Below the pieces are notes generated by a model, which was not told where the DNA came from, ran no database searches, and was given only the letters and a program-made list of their open reading frames with translations. The translations under genes and the position numbers were made by a program. This document shows positions 36,146-45,474 of a stretch of 64,000 nt of DNA, in pieces; position 1 is the first letter of the stretch, and each line of letters begins with the position of its first letter. Origin of the DNA: Mucilaginibacter aurantiaciroseus (GTDB lineage: Bacteria; Bacteroidota; Bacteroidia; Sphingobacteriales; Sphingobacteriaceae); contig NZ_JAMXOF010000003.1 in assembly GCF_024055595.1 (NCBI RefSeq), forward strand, positions 1 through 64,000, in the 5' to 3' direction.

Positions 36146-36769
36146 TTGGATAAAGTAAAAGTATTAGAACAGTATCTTCCAACGCAAGCGGCGCCGCTTA
36201 TTGGCCGCTGGATAGATTACTTTAAATGCGAGTTTAAAATTTCGCGCAACCGCGGCACCAAGTTTGGCGACTATCGCGCACCCTACGATGGCAAAGGCCA
36301 CCGCATATCGGTCAACTTCGACCTTAACCCTTACGCTTTTTTGGTGACTACCGTACACGAGTTTGCGCACCTGCATACCTGGAACGAGCACAAGCAAAAA
36401 GCCAAGCCCCACGGCACGGAGTGGAAGAACAATTTTAAAAAAATGATGCAGCCTTTTTTCGAGAAAGATGTGTTCCCACCGGATGTGAAGCAGGCCATAA
36501 CCAGTTACCTTAACAATCCCGCCGCATCCAGCTGCTCGGACCTTACCCTGTACCGCTCCCTACGTAAATATGATGCGCCGAAGGAATCAATACATACAGT
36601 AGAGAAGCTGCCCCTTAAGGCCGTATTTAAGCTCAAGGACGGCCGCGTATTCCGCAAGGAAGAGAAGCTGCGTAAGCGTTACAAATGTGTGGAGATAAGC
36701 ACGCGCAGGGTTTATTTGTTTAGCCCGGTTGCCGAGGTAGAGGTGATAGAGGAAGGAGATTTTAAATAA
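36146..36769 (+). CDS. SprT-like zinc metalloprotein
   Basis: This 207-residue protein has a zinc-protease signature VHEFAHLHTWNEH, with H71 and H75 as zinc ligands and E72 as the catalytic glutamate. This is characteristic of SprT-like domains (about residues 5-120). The C-terminal basic half lacks the zinc-ribbon cysteines typical of SprT. The start codon is TTG. Cytoplasmic location is expected. The eukaryotic relative SPRTN cleaves DNA-protein crosslinks; the bacterial role is unsettled. Confidence 0.85.
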   Translation: MDKVKVLEQYLPTQAAPLIGRWIDYFKCEFKISRNRGTKFGDYRAPYDGKGHRISVNFDLNPYAFLVTTVHEFAHLHTWNEHKQKAKPHGTEWKNNFKKMMQPFFEKDVFPPDVKQAITSYLNNPAASSCSDLTLYRSLRKYDAPKESIHTVEKLPLKAVFKLKDGRVFRKEEKLRKRYKCVEISTRRVYLFSPVAEVEVIEEGDFK

Positions 36770-36818
36770 CGCCTCTCTGTGTGGTGGTGTAAGAACGGTC
36801 CACCATCAATTGATGGCA

Positions 36819-37073
36819 TTATAAAGCGTTTAAAGGCCTGATTATTTCTTCCAGTAAACGGAGGTCATCGGTTAGTTCTTTTTTTACAATGAATTTTGCC
36901 CCGCTTGTATATTCCTTTACAAAAAGATTTCCTTCCATCGTTTCAGGATATTGTTCATCACGATAGAATATCGGTACACCTGCCTTTAGCATTTGTTCAG
37001 CTCCCCAGCCCGCACCTTCGTCAATCACTTTTTGGTTTGGGTCTTGCGCGTATATTTCTTCTAACGTTAGCAT
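36819..37073 (-). CDS. Conserved-looking 84-residue protein, function unknown
   Basis: This small soluble acidic protein has no signal or membrane segment; it contains KVIDEGAGWGAEQMLKAGVPI and a charged C-terminus ELTDDLRLLEEIIRPL. Its start is 14 bases downstream of the E1 dehydrogenase stop on the same strand, so it is probably co-transcribed. Composition and codon use match its neighbours. I do not recognise the family. Confidence 0.65.
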   Translation of the reverse strand: MLTLEEIYAQDPNQKVIDEGAGWGAEQMLKAGVPIFYRDEQYPETMEGNLFVKEYTSGAKFIVKKELTDDLRLLEEIIRPLNAL

Positions 37074-37086
37074 AATACTAAGATAC

Positions 37087-39063
37087 CTAAAATTTCAACA
37101 AAGTATCCATCACTTCTGCTAACCTTGCTTTGGCCATAAACTGGTCTTCCAGCGCTTTGTTCATGGGGATGGCGGTATCGAGGCTGGCGCAGCGCATTAC
37201 GGGTGCATCAAGATGTTTGAAGCAGTGCTCTCCAATGTAGGCAGCTATTTCGCCGCCAAAACCGCTGGTGAGCGTATCCTCGTGCAGTACCAGCACTTTT
37301 GATGTTTTCTTTACGGTTTTGATCACCGCCTCCTTATCCCATGGTTGCAGGCTGCGCAGGTCCAAAATCTCTATGGACTGGTCGGGGTGGTTATCGGCAT
37401 ACTCAATAGCCCAATGTACACCCATTCCAAAGGTGATGATGCTGGCCTTAGTGCCTTCACGCACCACACGGGCTTTACCAATTTCTACATAGTAATCATC
37501 ATCGGGCACGTTGCCGCTTATGCTTCGGTATAGGTTTTTATGCTCAAAGTAAATAACGGGGTTAGGGTCATCCACCGCCGACATTAATAAACCTTTTGCA
37601 TCATCGGGGAAGGCAGGGTAAACCACTTTAAGCCCCGGTGTTTTGGTAAACCAGGCCTCGTTGGTTTGCGAGTGGAAAGGGCCCGCGCCGCTGCCACCGC
37701 CTGCCGGCATGCGAATCACCACATCAACCGTTTGGCCCCAGCGGTAATACGTTTTGGCAAGGTTGTTTATGATTTGGTTGAAGCCACAGGTAACAAAATC
37801 AGAAAACTGCATCTCCACAATAGATTTATAGCCGTTGATAGCCAAACCCATTGCCGTACCCACAATGCCCGATTCACATATAGGTGTATTGCGGATGCGG
37901 TCTTTTCCAAACTCTTCTAAAAAGCCCTGGGTTGTTTTAAATGCGCCGCCATATTCGGCAATATCCTGGCCCATGATCACCATATTTTGATGCATACGCA
38001 TACTTTGGCGCAGGCCATCGCTTATGGCATCAATATAGCGCTTGCTGGTGCTAACTTCTGATACGGCATGCCTTGGGGTGTTAAACAGGCGGTACATGGC
38101 CTGCTCTTCGGTTTGTACATGCGGTATAATATCGGGCTCGCTAAACACCTTTTCAACTTCGGCATCAATCAGCGTAGTAAATTCGTTTCTTAAATAAGGC
38201 ACCCATTCTTTGCGTAATACGCCTTCATCAAGCAGGTATTTCTCAAAACTATCAAGCGGGTCTTTCTGTTTCCATTCCTCAAATAGTTCCTGCGGGACGT
38301 ATTTTGTACCCGATGCCTCTTCGTGCCCGCGCATGCGGAAGGTCATACATTCTATAAGTACCGGCCTTGGCTTCTCGCGCATTTCGGCGGCAAGCTCGCT
38401 TATGGTGTGGTAAACTTCCAGCACATTGTTGCCGTCTATTTTGCGGCCTTCTATCCCGTAGCCTATTGCCTTATCTACAATCGAAGCGCAACGGTATTGT
38501 TCGTTAGTGGGGGTACTTAAGCCGTAGCCATTATTCTCCACCAAAAATATAACCGGCAAATCCCAAACGGCGGCAATATTTAGCGCCTCGTGGAAATCGC
38601 CCTCGCTGGTTGCGCCTTCGCCGGTATATACCAGGGTAACTTTTTTATTATTCTTTAATTTATCTGCCAGGGCTATACCATCTGCCAGGGCCAGCTGCGG
38701 GCCAAGGTGAGATATCATCCCGATGATCTTAAACTCTTGCGTGCCAAAATGGAAGGAGCGGTCGCGGCCTTTAGTAAAGCCCGATGCCTTACCCTGCCAC
38801 TGGGCCATTAAGCGCGAAATTGGGATATTGCGGGTTGTAAATACACCCAGGTTGCGGTGCATGGGCAGGATATATTCCCCGTCATTTAAAGCCATTGTAC
38901 TGCCCACGGCAATAGCTTCCTGACCAATGCCGGAAAACCATTTGCCAATACGGCCCTGCCTGAGCAGGATTAACATCTTCTCTTCAACCAGGCGAGGCAA
39001 TAACAGTTTCTTATAAAACGTTATCAAACCATCGTTATCTATCTTTTTCCGGTCAAATATCAT
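37087..39063 (-). CDS. Fused E1 alpha-beta thiamine-dependent 2-oxoacid dehydrogenase
   Basis: This 658-residue fusion of the alpha (about 1-320) and beta (about 340-658) E1 subunits resembles branched-chain 2-oxoacid or pyruvate dehydrogenase E1. The TPP motif is GEGATSEGDF...ENN (148-178), with GEG in place of GDG. The beta part begins RYIDAISDGLRQSM and contains GQDIAEYGGAFKTTQG and QFSDFVTCGFNQI. It would decarboxylate a 2-oxoacid and pass the acyl group to an E2 lipoyl protein encoded elsewhere. Branched-chain type is favoured but not certain. The 84-residue gene follows in the same direction. Confidence 0.92.
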   Translation of the reverse strand: MIFDRKKIDNDGLITFYKKLLLPRLVEEKMLILLRQGRIGKWFSGIGQEAIAVGSTMALNDGEYILPMHRNLGVFTTRNIPISRLMAQWQGKASGFTKGRDRSFHFGTQEFKIIGMISHLGPQLALADGIALADKLKNNKKVTLVYTGEGATSEGDFHEALNIAAVWDLPVIFLVENNGYGLSTPTNEQYRCASIVDKAIGYGIEGRKIDGNNVLEVYHTISELAAEMREKPRPVLIECMTFRMRGHEEASGTKYVPQELFEEWKQKDPLDSFEKYLLDEGVLRKEWVPYLRNEFTTLIDAEVEKVFSEPDIIPHVQTEEQAMYRLFNTPRHAVSEVSTSKRYIDAISDGLRQSMRMHQNMVIMGQDIAEYGGAFKTTQGFLEEFGKDRIRNTPICESGIVGTAMGLAINGYKSIVEMQFSDFVTCGFNQIINNLAKTYYRWGQTVDVVIRMPAGGGSGAGPFHSQTNEAWFTKTPGLKVVYPAFPDDAKGLLMSAVDDPNPVIYFEHKNLYRSISGNVPDDDYYVEIGKARVVREGTKASIITFGMGVHWAIEYADNHPDQSIEILDLRSLQPWDKEAVIKTVKKTSKVLVLHEDTLTSGFGGEIAAYIGEHCFKHLDAPVMRCASLDTAIPMNKALEDQFMAKARLAEVMDTLLKF

Positions 39064-39121
39064 CGGGTAAAGCTAAGAAGTTTTTAAAACTTTGTATGTT
39101 TGAGCAATCCATATTTTCGCC

Positions 39122-39970
39122 ATGAAGCACTTCTACGTTAAAATCCTTATAATGTTCGCGTTTATTAGTTTGGTATCTTTTATACCAGATCACTTTTTAA
39201 TGCCCGAAAATTTTTACCTGCACAAAGGCGGTAAGTTTAACCTGCATTTATTATCGGGCGAAAACCTGGTAAAAGAGCGTGAAGTGCCCTACATGGCCAA
39301 GCAAACCACCAAGTTTATGATCTACGAAGGATCTAAAAAAACCGACCTGGCGCCTGTTACCAAAAAAGATGCTACACCGATATTGAATTACACCATCCAA
39401 AACAGCGGTTTGGTATTGGTACAAATGAACAGCAACGAGTTAAATGAGATACCCCGTGAAGATTTTTTGCCATACCTAACCGAACAGGGCTACGATGAAA
39501 TTGCCGATAAGCTTAAAAACAGCAATGCCTTAAACTTCACCGAAAAATATAACCGTTACCTAAAAACACTTATTACGGTTGATGAACCAAGCGGTAATGC
39601 CTATGAAAAAGTATTGAACGATGACTTCGAGATCATCCTAAAAAAGAACCCTTACAAGCTAAACTACGGCGATGATATTACCGCGATAGTAAACTTTAAA
39701 GGCAAGCCATTTACCGGTCAGGTAATGCTTTATATCCGTACAGAATCGGGCAATGTATATCCGCAGAAACTGGCGAGCGACGCGGCAGGTAAGGTTTATT
39801 TTAGCGTTAGCCGGGAAGGTGTTTATTTGTTGAGGGCAACCAAGTTTGAGGCATCAAAAGGCAAAGAGGCCGATTACGAAACGTGGGTGGCCAGCTACAC
39901 CTTCTCGTTCAGTAACCTTAACGACGCGCCTAACACTTATAAAGAGTTTGGTTTTGGTGATAAGCACTAA
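39122..39970 (+). CDS. DUF4198-like exported protein
   Basis: This 282-residue protein has a hydrophobic signal peptide (about 5-20) and a beta-rich mature part: DHFLMPENFYLHKGGKFNLH near the start, and a second domain from about 175 (NPYKLNYGDDITAIVNFKGKP; GVYLLRATKFE). This pattern fits DUF4198/NikM-like periplasmic proteins often linked to metal uptake. No metal transporter is adjacent. It diverges from the E1 gene. The function is a family-based guess. Confidence 0.72.
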   Translation: MKHFYVKILIMFAFISLVSFIPDHFLMPENFYLHKGGKFNLHLLSGENLVKEREVPYMAKQTTKFMIYEGSKKTDLAPVTKKDATPILNYTIQNSGLVLVQMNSNELNEIPREDFLPYLTEQGYDEIADKLKNSNALNFTEKYNRYLKTLITVDEPSGNAYEKVLNDDFEIILKKNPYKLNYGDDITAIVNFKGKPFTGQVMLYIRTESGNVYPQKLASDAAGKVYFSVSREGVYLLRATKFEASKGKEADYETWVASYTFSFSNLNDAPNTYKEFGFGDKH

Positions 39971-40018
39971 GTAGCCGCTCCAAACCTCACCGGAAGGGAG
40001 GCTTTAAATTCTACTGCC

Positions 40019-40104
40019 CTTGTTGGTGCTGTTACCAACAAGCCACCATTCGAGTATGCATCTTTTATACCTGTCTGAAGGTTATTGGTGACAACACCAA
40101 CAAT
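40019..40104. repeat. TTGTTGGTG...ACCAACAA palindromes
   Basis: A near-perfect palindrome with arms TTGTTGGTG and ACCAACAA lies at 40019-40042, and a second, inverted copy lies at 40082-40104. They are framed by CTACTGCCC upstream and AAAGGGC downstream. A third copy with the same core is at 50762-50785. The remainder of the 272-base gap (39971-40242) holds only short GGAGG/CCTCC-type inverted words and no gene. Confidence 0.65.
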
Positions 40105-40242
40105 GGCGAAAAAGGGCAACTTTTAACGGAGTAAAACTATTCCCCCACATAGACTACAAAACGGAAGAACCTCCGGGCCATAGGAGATATACCTATCTAA
40201 AAAGCACACGGTAACTCCCCAAGATGGAGACTTAAAATCTTC

Positions 40243-40791
40243 TTACCCCAAAAACTGCAGCTTCTCCGGGTCAAACCAGGGCATTAGTTCGTAGCGTACC
40301 TGCAACAGGCCGGTGTCATATGTTTTTTGTTCGATGAAGGTTAGGCCAACGCGGCTATCAATATCTTTAAATAGTGGTTTGCCACCGCCTAAAATAACCG
40401 GGTGAATGGAGAGCAGGATCTCGCTCACCAAACGTTTATTCATAAAAGTGGATACCAGTTCGGCACCACCAAAGAGCCAGATGTCGCCGCCATCAGTGTT
40501 AATTATTTCATCAACAGTCGTTCTAAAGTTTGCAGAAGCTATCACCTGAAAAGTTTCGCCCGGTTCAAGAGCGATGGTATCCGAGAACACATAAATATCC
40601 TTTACGGGGAACATGCCTGCATCCCCTCTTATCATGTCGAAACTTTTACCGCCGATGAAGATGGCATCGGTATGGCTGAAAAATTCTTCCATGCCATAGT
40701 CCTGGTCGGCAAGGCACCAGTCGTACTCGCCGTTAGGGCCTTCAATAAAACCATCGAGGCTCACAGCCAGGTTTAAAATTACTTTACGCAT
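40243..40791 (-). CDS. Dihydrofolate reductase-like (RibD C-terminal domain) protein
   Basis: This 182-residue protein of the YyaP/YwjB group starts VILNLAVSLDGFIEGPNGEY, followed by FIGGKSFDMI and DGGDIWLFGGAELVSTF, the NADPH-binding pattern of the RibD C-terminal/DHFR fold. A reductase with NAD(P)H is expected; the substrate is unknown, and it is not a canonical FolA. Its start lies nine bases downstream of lutB, so it probably ends that transcript. Confidence 0.88.
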   Translation of the reverse strand: MRKVILNLAVSLDGFIEGPNGEYDWCLADQDYGMEEFFSHTDAIFIGGKSFDMIRGDAGMFPVKDIYVFSDTIALEPGETFQVIASANFRTTVDEIINTDGGDIWLFGGAELVSTFMNKRLVSEILLSIHPVILGGGKPLFKDIDSRVGLTFIEQKTYDTGLLQVRYELMPWFDPEKLQFLG

Positions 40792-40800
40792 AAAAAGGAA

Positions 40801-42183
40801 TTATTCGGGGCGGTACCGCTCCTGCCATTGCTGGCTAAATGATTTTTGAGATACTTCGGGCATTTCGCGCTTGTCGCCCCATAATCTTTTGAAAAACATC
40901 CGCATCAACCTGTTCTTCATTTTACCGCCAAAAAAATCGGTAAGGTTGCGTTTCAGCATACCTTTTGTCCAGATGTTCCATCCCCATTTTTCTTTGGTGG
41001 TTACAAGTCCTTCGTTCACAGCATCGCGGCGGTTAAGCAACAGCATTTTGTGGATATCGATCTTCACCGGGCAAACCTCGGTACATTTACCGCAAAGAGT
41101 TGATGCATAGCTGAGGTGTTTAAACTCATGCATGCCGCGCATATGCGGGGTTATAATAGACCCTATGGGGCCGCCGTAGGTAGTATCATAAGTGTGGCCG
41201 CCAATGTTCTGGAAAACCGGGCACACGTTAAGGCAGGCACCACAACGGATGCAGTACAAGCCCTGACGATGCTCTTTTTGCGCAAGCAGGTTGGTGCGGC
41301 CATTATCCAGCAGCACTACATACATTTCATTAGGGCCATCGGTTTCGTTTGCCTGGCGGGGGCCGCTTAATATGGTGTTGTAAACGGTTAAATTTTGCCC
41401 TGTGCCGTGGGTAGACAGCATCGGCCAGAAAACGTCAAGGTCGGTTATGGATGGGATGATCTTTTCTATCCCAACAACCGCTATGTGAATCTTAGGGAAG
41501 CTTGTAGTTAACCTTGCATTCCCCTCATTTTCCGTAATAGAAATACTCCCGGTATCGGCAATTATAAAATTGGCGCCGGTGATGCCCACATCGGCTTGCA
41601 GATATTTTACGCGAAGCAATTCGCGGGCTTTCTGGGTGAGCTGCTCGGCAGTAATATCCAGCGGTGTACCAAACCTCTCGTTAAATAGTTTGGCAATATC
41701 TGCTAACGACAAATGCATGGCCGGAGTAACCATGTGATAGGGCTTTTGCCCGAGCAGCTGAATGATGTATTCGCCGAGGTCGCTTTCTAACGATTCAATG
41801 TTATTCTTCTCCAAAAACTCGTTCAGGTGGATCTCTTCGGTAGCCATCGATTTTGATTTGATGACCGTTCTGGCACCTGCTTTTTGGATGATGTTCAGAA
41901 TTTCGCGGTTGGCTTCTTCGGCATCATTTGCCCAAATCACTTTACCACCGCGTTTCAGGAAGTTGGATTCAAACTCGGGCAAAAACTTGTCCAGGTTTTC
42001 CATTACCTTCCATTTGATGGTATGGCCCTTCTTTTTGGTATTATCGAGGTTGATCATCCTCGATAAGCCCTTGTCGAACGCTCCCTCGTACTTATCAATG
42101 CTTTTATTGATAATAGCACGGTGCTCCGGCTCGAATGCCTTTTGCGCTGAGGCTACCAAAAATTCTTCGGCGGTGTTTCCCAT
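40801..42183 (-). CDS. lutB: Lactate utilisation iron-sulfur protein LutB
   Basis: This 460-residue protein has a LUD domain (about 60-290) and a C-terminal double [4Fe-4S] ferredoxin region: CIRCGACLNVCP with C311, C314, C317 and C321, and CGKCTEVCP with C364, C367 and C371. LutB works with LutA and LutC in oxidation of L-lactate to pyruvate. The lutA and lutC genes are not adjacent here. The start ATG at 42183 gives MGNTAEEFLVASAQKAFE. Confidence 0.92.
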   Translation of the reverse strand: MGNTAEEFLVASAQKAFEPEHRAIINKSIDKYEGAFDKGLSRMINLDNTKKKGHTIKWKVMENLDKFLPEFESNFLKRGGKVIWANDAEEANREILNIIQKAGARTVIKSKSMATEEIHLNEFLEKNNIESLESDLGEYIIQLLGQKPYHMVTPAMHLSLADIAKLFNERFGTPLDITAEQLTQKARELLRVKYLQADVGITGANFIIADTGSISITENEGNARLTTSFPKIHIAVVGIEKIIPSITDLDVFWPMLSTHGTGQNLTVYNTILSGPRQANETDGPNEMYVVLLDNGRTNLLAQKEHRQGLYCIRCGACLNVCPVFQNIGGHTYDTTYGGPIGSIITPHMRGMHEFKHLSYASTLCGKCTEVCPVKIDIHKMLLLNRRDAVNEGLVTTKEKWGWNIWTKGMLKRNLTDFFGGKMKNRLMRMFFKRLWGDKREMPEVSQKSFSQQWQERYRPE

Positions 42184-42274
42184 CTATGCGAAATTAAACA
42201 AAGCAATTAAGAGTTTTAAGATTGAGTTAAAAATAACGCTTTTAGATGTATGATGACTGTCGCAAAATGAGCTT

Positions 42275-42313
42275 AAACCAGCAAAGCAGCCTTGCGGGCC
42301 GCTTTGCTGGTTT
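42275..42313 (-). terminator. Intrinsic terminator after the M28 peptidase gene
   Basis: AAACCAGCAAAGC (42275-42287) pairs with GCTTTGCTGGTTT (42301-42313), a perfect 13-bp stem with a 13-base loop, 15 bases past the peptidase stop on the minus strand. Confidence 0.85.
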
Positions 42314-42327
42314 ATAATGGTTGGTTA

Positions 42328-43908
42328 TTATTTTGTTGGTGCAGGTGATTTTTTATCAACCACAGGGCGGGCATCACGGTTAGCTAATTCCCAGCCGGTA
42401 TAAAATGCAAGTTGCGCACGTTTAACCAATAACGGGAAGTTAATTTTGTTTACCTCATCGCCAAGTCCGTGGTAATCGGCATGTACACCGTTAAAGTAGA
42501 AAATAATTGGTACGCCGTGCTTAGCGAAGTTATAATGATCTGAACGGTAATAAAATTGGTTTGGATCGTTAGGGTCATCGTATTTGTAATCCAGTTTCAT
42601 TTTAGTGTAGTTGTTATTAGCAGCCTCGCCAATGTCATGCAAGTCGGTGCTTAGCATAGCCGAACCGATTGAATATACATAGTTTGCAGAGTCTGGTTTG
42701 CCAATGTATTCTTCACCAACACGACCGATCATGTCAATGTTTAAATCGGCAATGGTGTTAGCCAATGGATAAACAGGATGATCGGTATACCACTCAGAAC
42801 CTAACAGGCCCTTTTCTTCGCCAACGTTACCTAAAAACAATACGCTGCGGCGCGGGCCTTTACCATCTTTTTGTGCTTTAGAGAAGGCGCGTGCAATCTC
42901 CAGGATGCCTGTAGTACCAGAACCGTCATCATCAGCACCATTGTTTACTTTATCTTTAGCATTCGGATCAGGGTTTAAGCCAATGTGATCGTAGTGTGCA
43001 GAGAATACCAAAACTTCGTTTTTAAGTTTAGCATCTTTCCCCGGCATAAATCCTAACACATCAACCGCTTTAACATCTGCAGTTGTAGCGGTAATAGTAA
43101 CATCGGCGGTAGTTTTAACAACCTGTGTTTGTTTTGCAGTTTTAGCTGCCTCTTTAAGCTCGGCAAAAGTTTTACCGGTTGCTTTTAACGCTGCATCAGC
43201 AAGAGGGCCGTTTACAATAAATAATGGGGCTACAGTGCTTTTTGCCGCTTCGGCGCCTGTTTTCTTAATTGATATTTGGCCGCCGCCACTTGGGTTTACA
43301 CCTTTAAAACGCGCCAATACAGTTGCAACGCCTTCGTTAGCGGCTAATATTAATAAAGGTTTTTTATCCTGTATCGCTTTTACTATAGCCCTGCGGCCAT
43401 CAGTCATTCGGTAGCTTGTGTTTGGTGTTTTGCCGGCTTCCGGTTTGTCTTCATTTATCCAAAGCACAACTTTACCGGTAATATCAACACCAGCCAGTTC
43501 ATCAGCAGTACCAAAACCAACAAATACAATGTCGGCGGCGGTTACCTTAGCATTAGCAGAACCCTGGTAAACAAAATCTTTCCAGCTAGCGAAGGCCTGC
43601 CCGTTGATGGTTAAGGGGCTTAGGGTAACAGAATTTTGAGTTAAAGGCACATCTAAAAAGTAAGAGCCGTTTACAGGGGCCTGCAGGCCTAATCTTTTAA
43701 ACTCGGCAGCAATGTAGTTAGCGGCTTTTTCGGCGCCCGGTTTACCGGTTTCGCGGCCTTCAAACTCGTCTGATGCCAGGATGCTCAGGTGTTTTTTAGC
43801 ATCGGTAGCGTTAATTATGTTACCGTACTTAAGCGCGGTTGGGTTTTGCTGGGCACAAGCGGCTGCGCTGATAGCCAAACCTGTGATCAATACTGATAAA
43901 TTCTTCAT
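42328..43908 (-). CDS. Secreted M28 family zinc aminopeptidase
   Basis: This 526-residue exported peptidase has a signal peptide (about 1-19, AACAQQ). The N-terminal part leads into a PA-type insertion (about 105-250) and then the M28 catalytic core. Zinc ligands and catalytic residues are visible in FSAHYDHIG, NGADDDGSGTTG, NVGEEKGLLGSEW, NIDMIGR and DYHGLGDEVNK. It is probably periplasmic or secreted, releasing N-terminal amino acids from peptides. A cysteine at about residue 18 followed by AQQ could make it a lipoprotein. It is monocistronic. Confidence 0.93.
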   Translation of the reverse strand: MKNLSVLITGLAISAAACAQQNPTALKYGNIINATDAKKHLSILASDEFEGRETGKPGAEKAANYIAAEFKRLGLQAPVNGSYFLDVPLTQNSVTLSPLTINGQAFASWKDFVYQGSANAKVTAADIVFVGFGTADELAGVDITGKVVLWINEDKPEAGKTPNTSYRMTDGRRAIVKAIQDKKPLLILAANEGVATVLARFKGVNPSGGGQISIKKTGAEAAKSTVAPLFIVNGPLADAALKATGKTFAELKEAAKTAKQTQVVKTTADVTITATTADVKAVDVLGFMPGKDAKLKNEVLVFSAHYDHIGLNPDPNAKDKVNNGADDDGSGTTGILEIARAFSKAQKDGKGPRRSVLFLGNVGEEKGLLGSEWYTDHPVYPLANTIADLNIDMIGRVGEEYIGKPDSANYVYSIGSAMLSTDLHDIGEAANNNYTKMKLDYKYDDPNDPNQFYYRSDHYNFAKHGVPIIFYFNGVHADYHGLGDEVNKINFPLLVKRAQLAFYTGWELANRDARPVVDKKSPAPTK

Positions 43909-43937
43909 TTAAATTGTTTGTAATAAATTAATGTTGG

Positions 43938-44372
43938 TTAGCAACCAATTTTGTTAACGCGGGTTGCATGGCGTCCGCCTTCAAATGCTTCCGTCAGGAA
44001 AATTTCTATTATTTGTTTAGCCTCGTCAATAGTTACATGGCGGGCGGGGATACAAAGCACGTTGGCATCGTTATGGGTGCGTGCGGGTATGGCAACCTCA
44101 GGTTTCCAGCATATTGCCGCGCGGATGCCCTGGTGTTTATTAGCCGTCATGGCTACACCGTTGGCACTGCCGCAAAGCAGGATACCAAAATCGGCCTCGC
44201 CATTTTCAACAGCGCCGGCAACCAGATGGGCAAAATCGGGGTAATCGGCAGAATCAAATGAGTAAGTGCCAAAATCTTTAAAGGTGATATCATCAAACAT
44301 GCCCAGTATGGCCTGCTTGTAATCAAAACCCGCGTGGTCGGCTCCAATGGCAATCGTTAACCCTTTTTTCAT
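43938..44372 (-). CDS. rpiB: Ribose-5-phosphate isomerase B
   Basis: This 144-residue enzyme interconverts ribose 5-phosphate and ribulose 5-phosphate in the pentose phosphate pathway. IAIGADHAGFDYK at the N-terminus and GILLCGSANGVAMTANKHQG with the catalytic cysteine are diagnostic. The start at 44372 (MKKGLTIAIG) is chosen; the frame is open 49 codons further upstream, but that stretch is low-complexity and non-conserved. It lies downstream of tatC, separated by a word-repeat palindrome. Confidence 0.95.
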   Translation of the reverse strand: MKKGLTIAIGADHAGFDYKQAILGMFDDITFKDFGTYSFDSADYPDFAHLVAGAVENGEADFGILLCGSANGVAMTANKHQGIRAAICWKPEVAIPARTHNDANVLCIPARHVTIDEAKQIIEIFLTEAFEGGRHATRVNKIGC

Positions 44373-44463
44373 TAGCTCAAATTTAAAAGTTAATTGTGTT
44401 GCCGAAGGTAAAAATTTTGTTAGAATTGAAGAGGATAGAAAAAGAGAATTAAGAAAAGGAAAT

Positions 44464-44538
44464 AATGAATATTGAATGCAAAATGATGAAGATGTACTTC
44501 GGCGTTCGAAATTCAACATTCATCATTTGGCATTCATT
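44464..44538. repeat. Word-repeat palindrome (ATTCAACATTCATC words)
   Basis: The left arm AATGAATATTGAATGC...GATGAA (44464-44490) is answered by ATTCAACATTCATC...GCATTCATT (44511-44538). It lies in the tatC-rpiB gap. The words differ from the other seven loci but the architecture is the same. Confidence 0.6.
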
Positions 44539-44545
44539 CTATAAA

Positions 44546-45403
44546 TTATAGTGTTGCTTCGCGTGCTTTTTTACGCTTTTCAACCACCCCTGCTACAAGG
44601 ATACCTACTTCGTATAAAATAAACAATGGGATACTTACAATAGTCATGGTAAGCATATCAGGAGTAGGCGTAACAACAGCCGCAATGATAAGAATCACAA
44701 CCACTGCATAACGGCGAGTTTCTCGCATAAATTTTTGCGTTAAGATTCCTAACGAAGATAATACATAAACCAGTATGGGTAGTTCGAAAACCACCCCGGT
44801 TGCCAGTGTAAGTGTGGCGACTGACGATATATAAGAATCAATAGAAAACAAGTTTTGGATCTTATCACTTACTGTATAACTCGAAAGGAAATTGATTGAT
44901 TCAGGCGTAATTACAAAATATCCAAACATGATCCCTAAAATAAATAATAAGGAAGCATAAATTACAAAACCGCTTGCAGCTTTGCGTTCTTTTTCATGCA
45001 GGGCAGGTTTAATAAAGCGCCATATTTCCCATAGCAAGTAAGGGAAACCTGCGGTTATACCAATCAACAATGCCGAGTTGATCTGTAAGGTAAACTGTCC
45101 CGCCATTTCGGTATTGATCAAATTAATATTGATCTTATTGATACAAAAACCATCGCGATGCAGGTAATCTCCTAACTTACACAGCATCCGGTAGGTCCAG
45201 AAACTGGTTTTTGCCGGACCCATGATAATAGTTCCGAATATAAAATCGTAAAAATAGAAGGCGGCACAGGTGAAGATAACGATAGCAATTGCCGCGCGTA
45301 CCAGGTGCCAGCGAAGGGCCTCCAGGTGATCAAAGAACGACATTTCGGCCTCCATTGTCTGGCCTTTCTCTTTTATTGCTTTTATCAGTTTGTTATCGCT
45401 CAT
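44546..45403 (-). CDS. tatC: Sec-independent translocase protein TatC
   Basis: This 285-residue core receptor of the twin-arginine translocase has six hydrophobic segments. MSFFDHLEALRWHLVRAAIA near residue 21 is the family signature (FxxHLxELRxR-like), and FPYLLWEIWRFIKPALHEKERK follows the second helix. A longer first periplasmic loop with three cysteines (CKLGD, FCINK) is typical of Bacteroidota TatC. It lies 71 bases downstream of accC. The tatA gene is not in the window. Confidence 0.95.
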   Translation of the reverse strand: MSDNKLIKAIKEKGQTMEAEMSFFDHLEALRWHLVRAAIAIVIFTCAAFYFYDFIFGTIIMGPAKTSFWTYRMLCKLGDYLHRDGFCINKININLINTEMAGQFTLQINSALLIGITAGFPYLLWEIWRFIKPALHEKERKAASGFVIYASLLFILGIMFGYFVITPESINFLSSYTVSDKIQNLFSIDSYISSVATLTLATGVVFELPILVYVLSSLGILTQKFMRETRRYAVVVILIIAAVVTPTPDMLTMTIVSIPLFILYEVGILVAGVVEKRKKAREATL

Positions 45404-45474
45404 TACCTTATTTCAGCACTATTAACGCCAGAAACCTAATTACGTTGTATTAACCTTTAAAGATTGTGTAAATA

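Noticed and set aside
40019..40104. Possible CRISPR-like repeats
   Set aside because: Only two copies, inverted rather than direct, with no regular spacers and no cas genes.
44373..44519. Extended N-terminus of RpiB
   Set aside because: Serine/leucine-rich low-complexity translation of a word-repeat palindrome, absent from the RpiB family.
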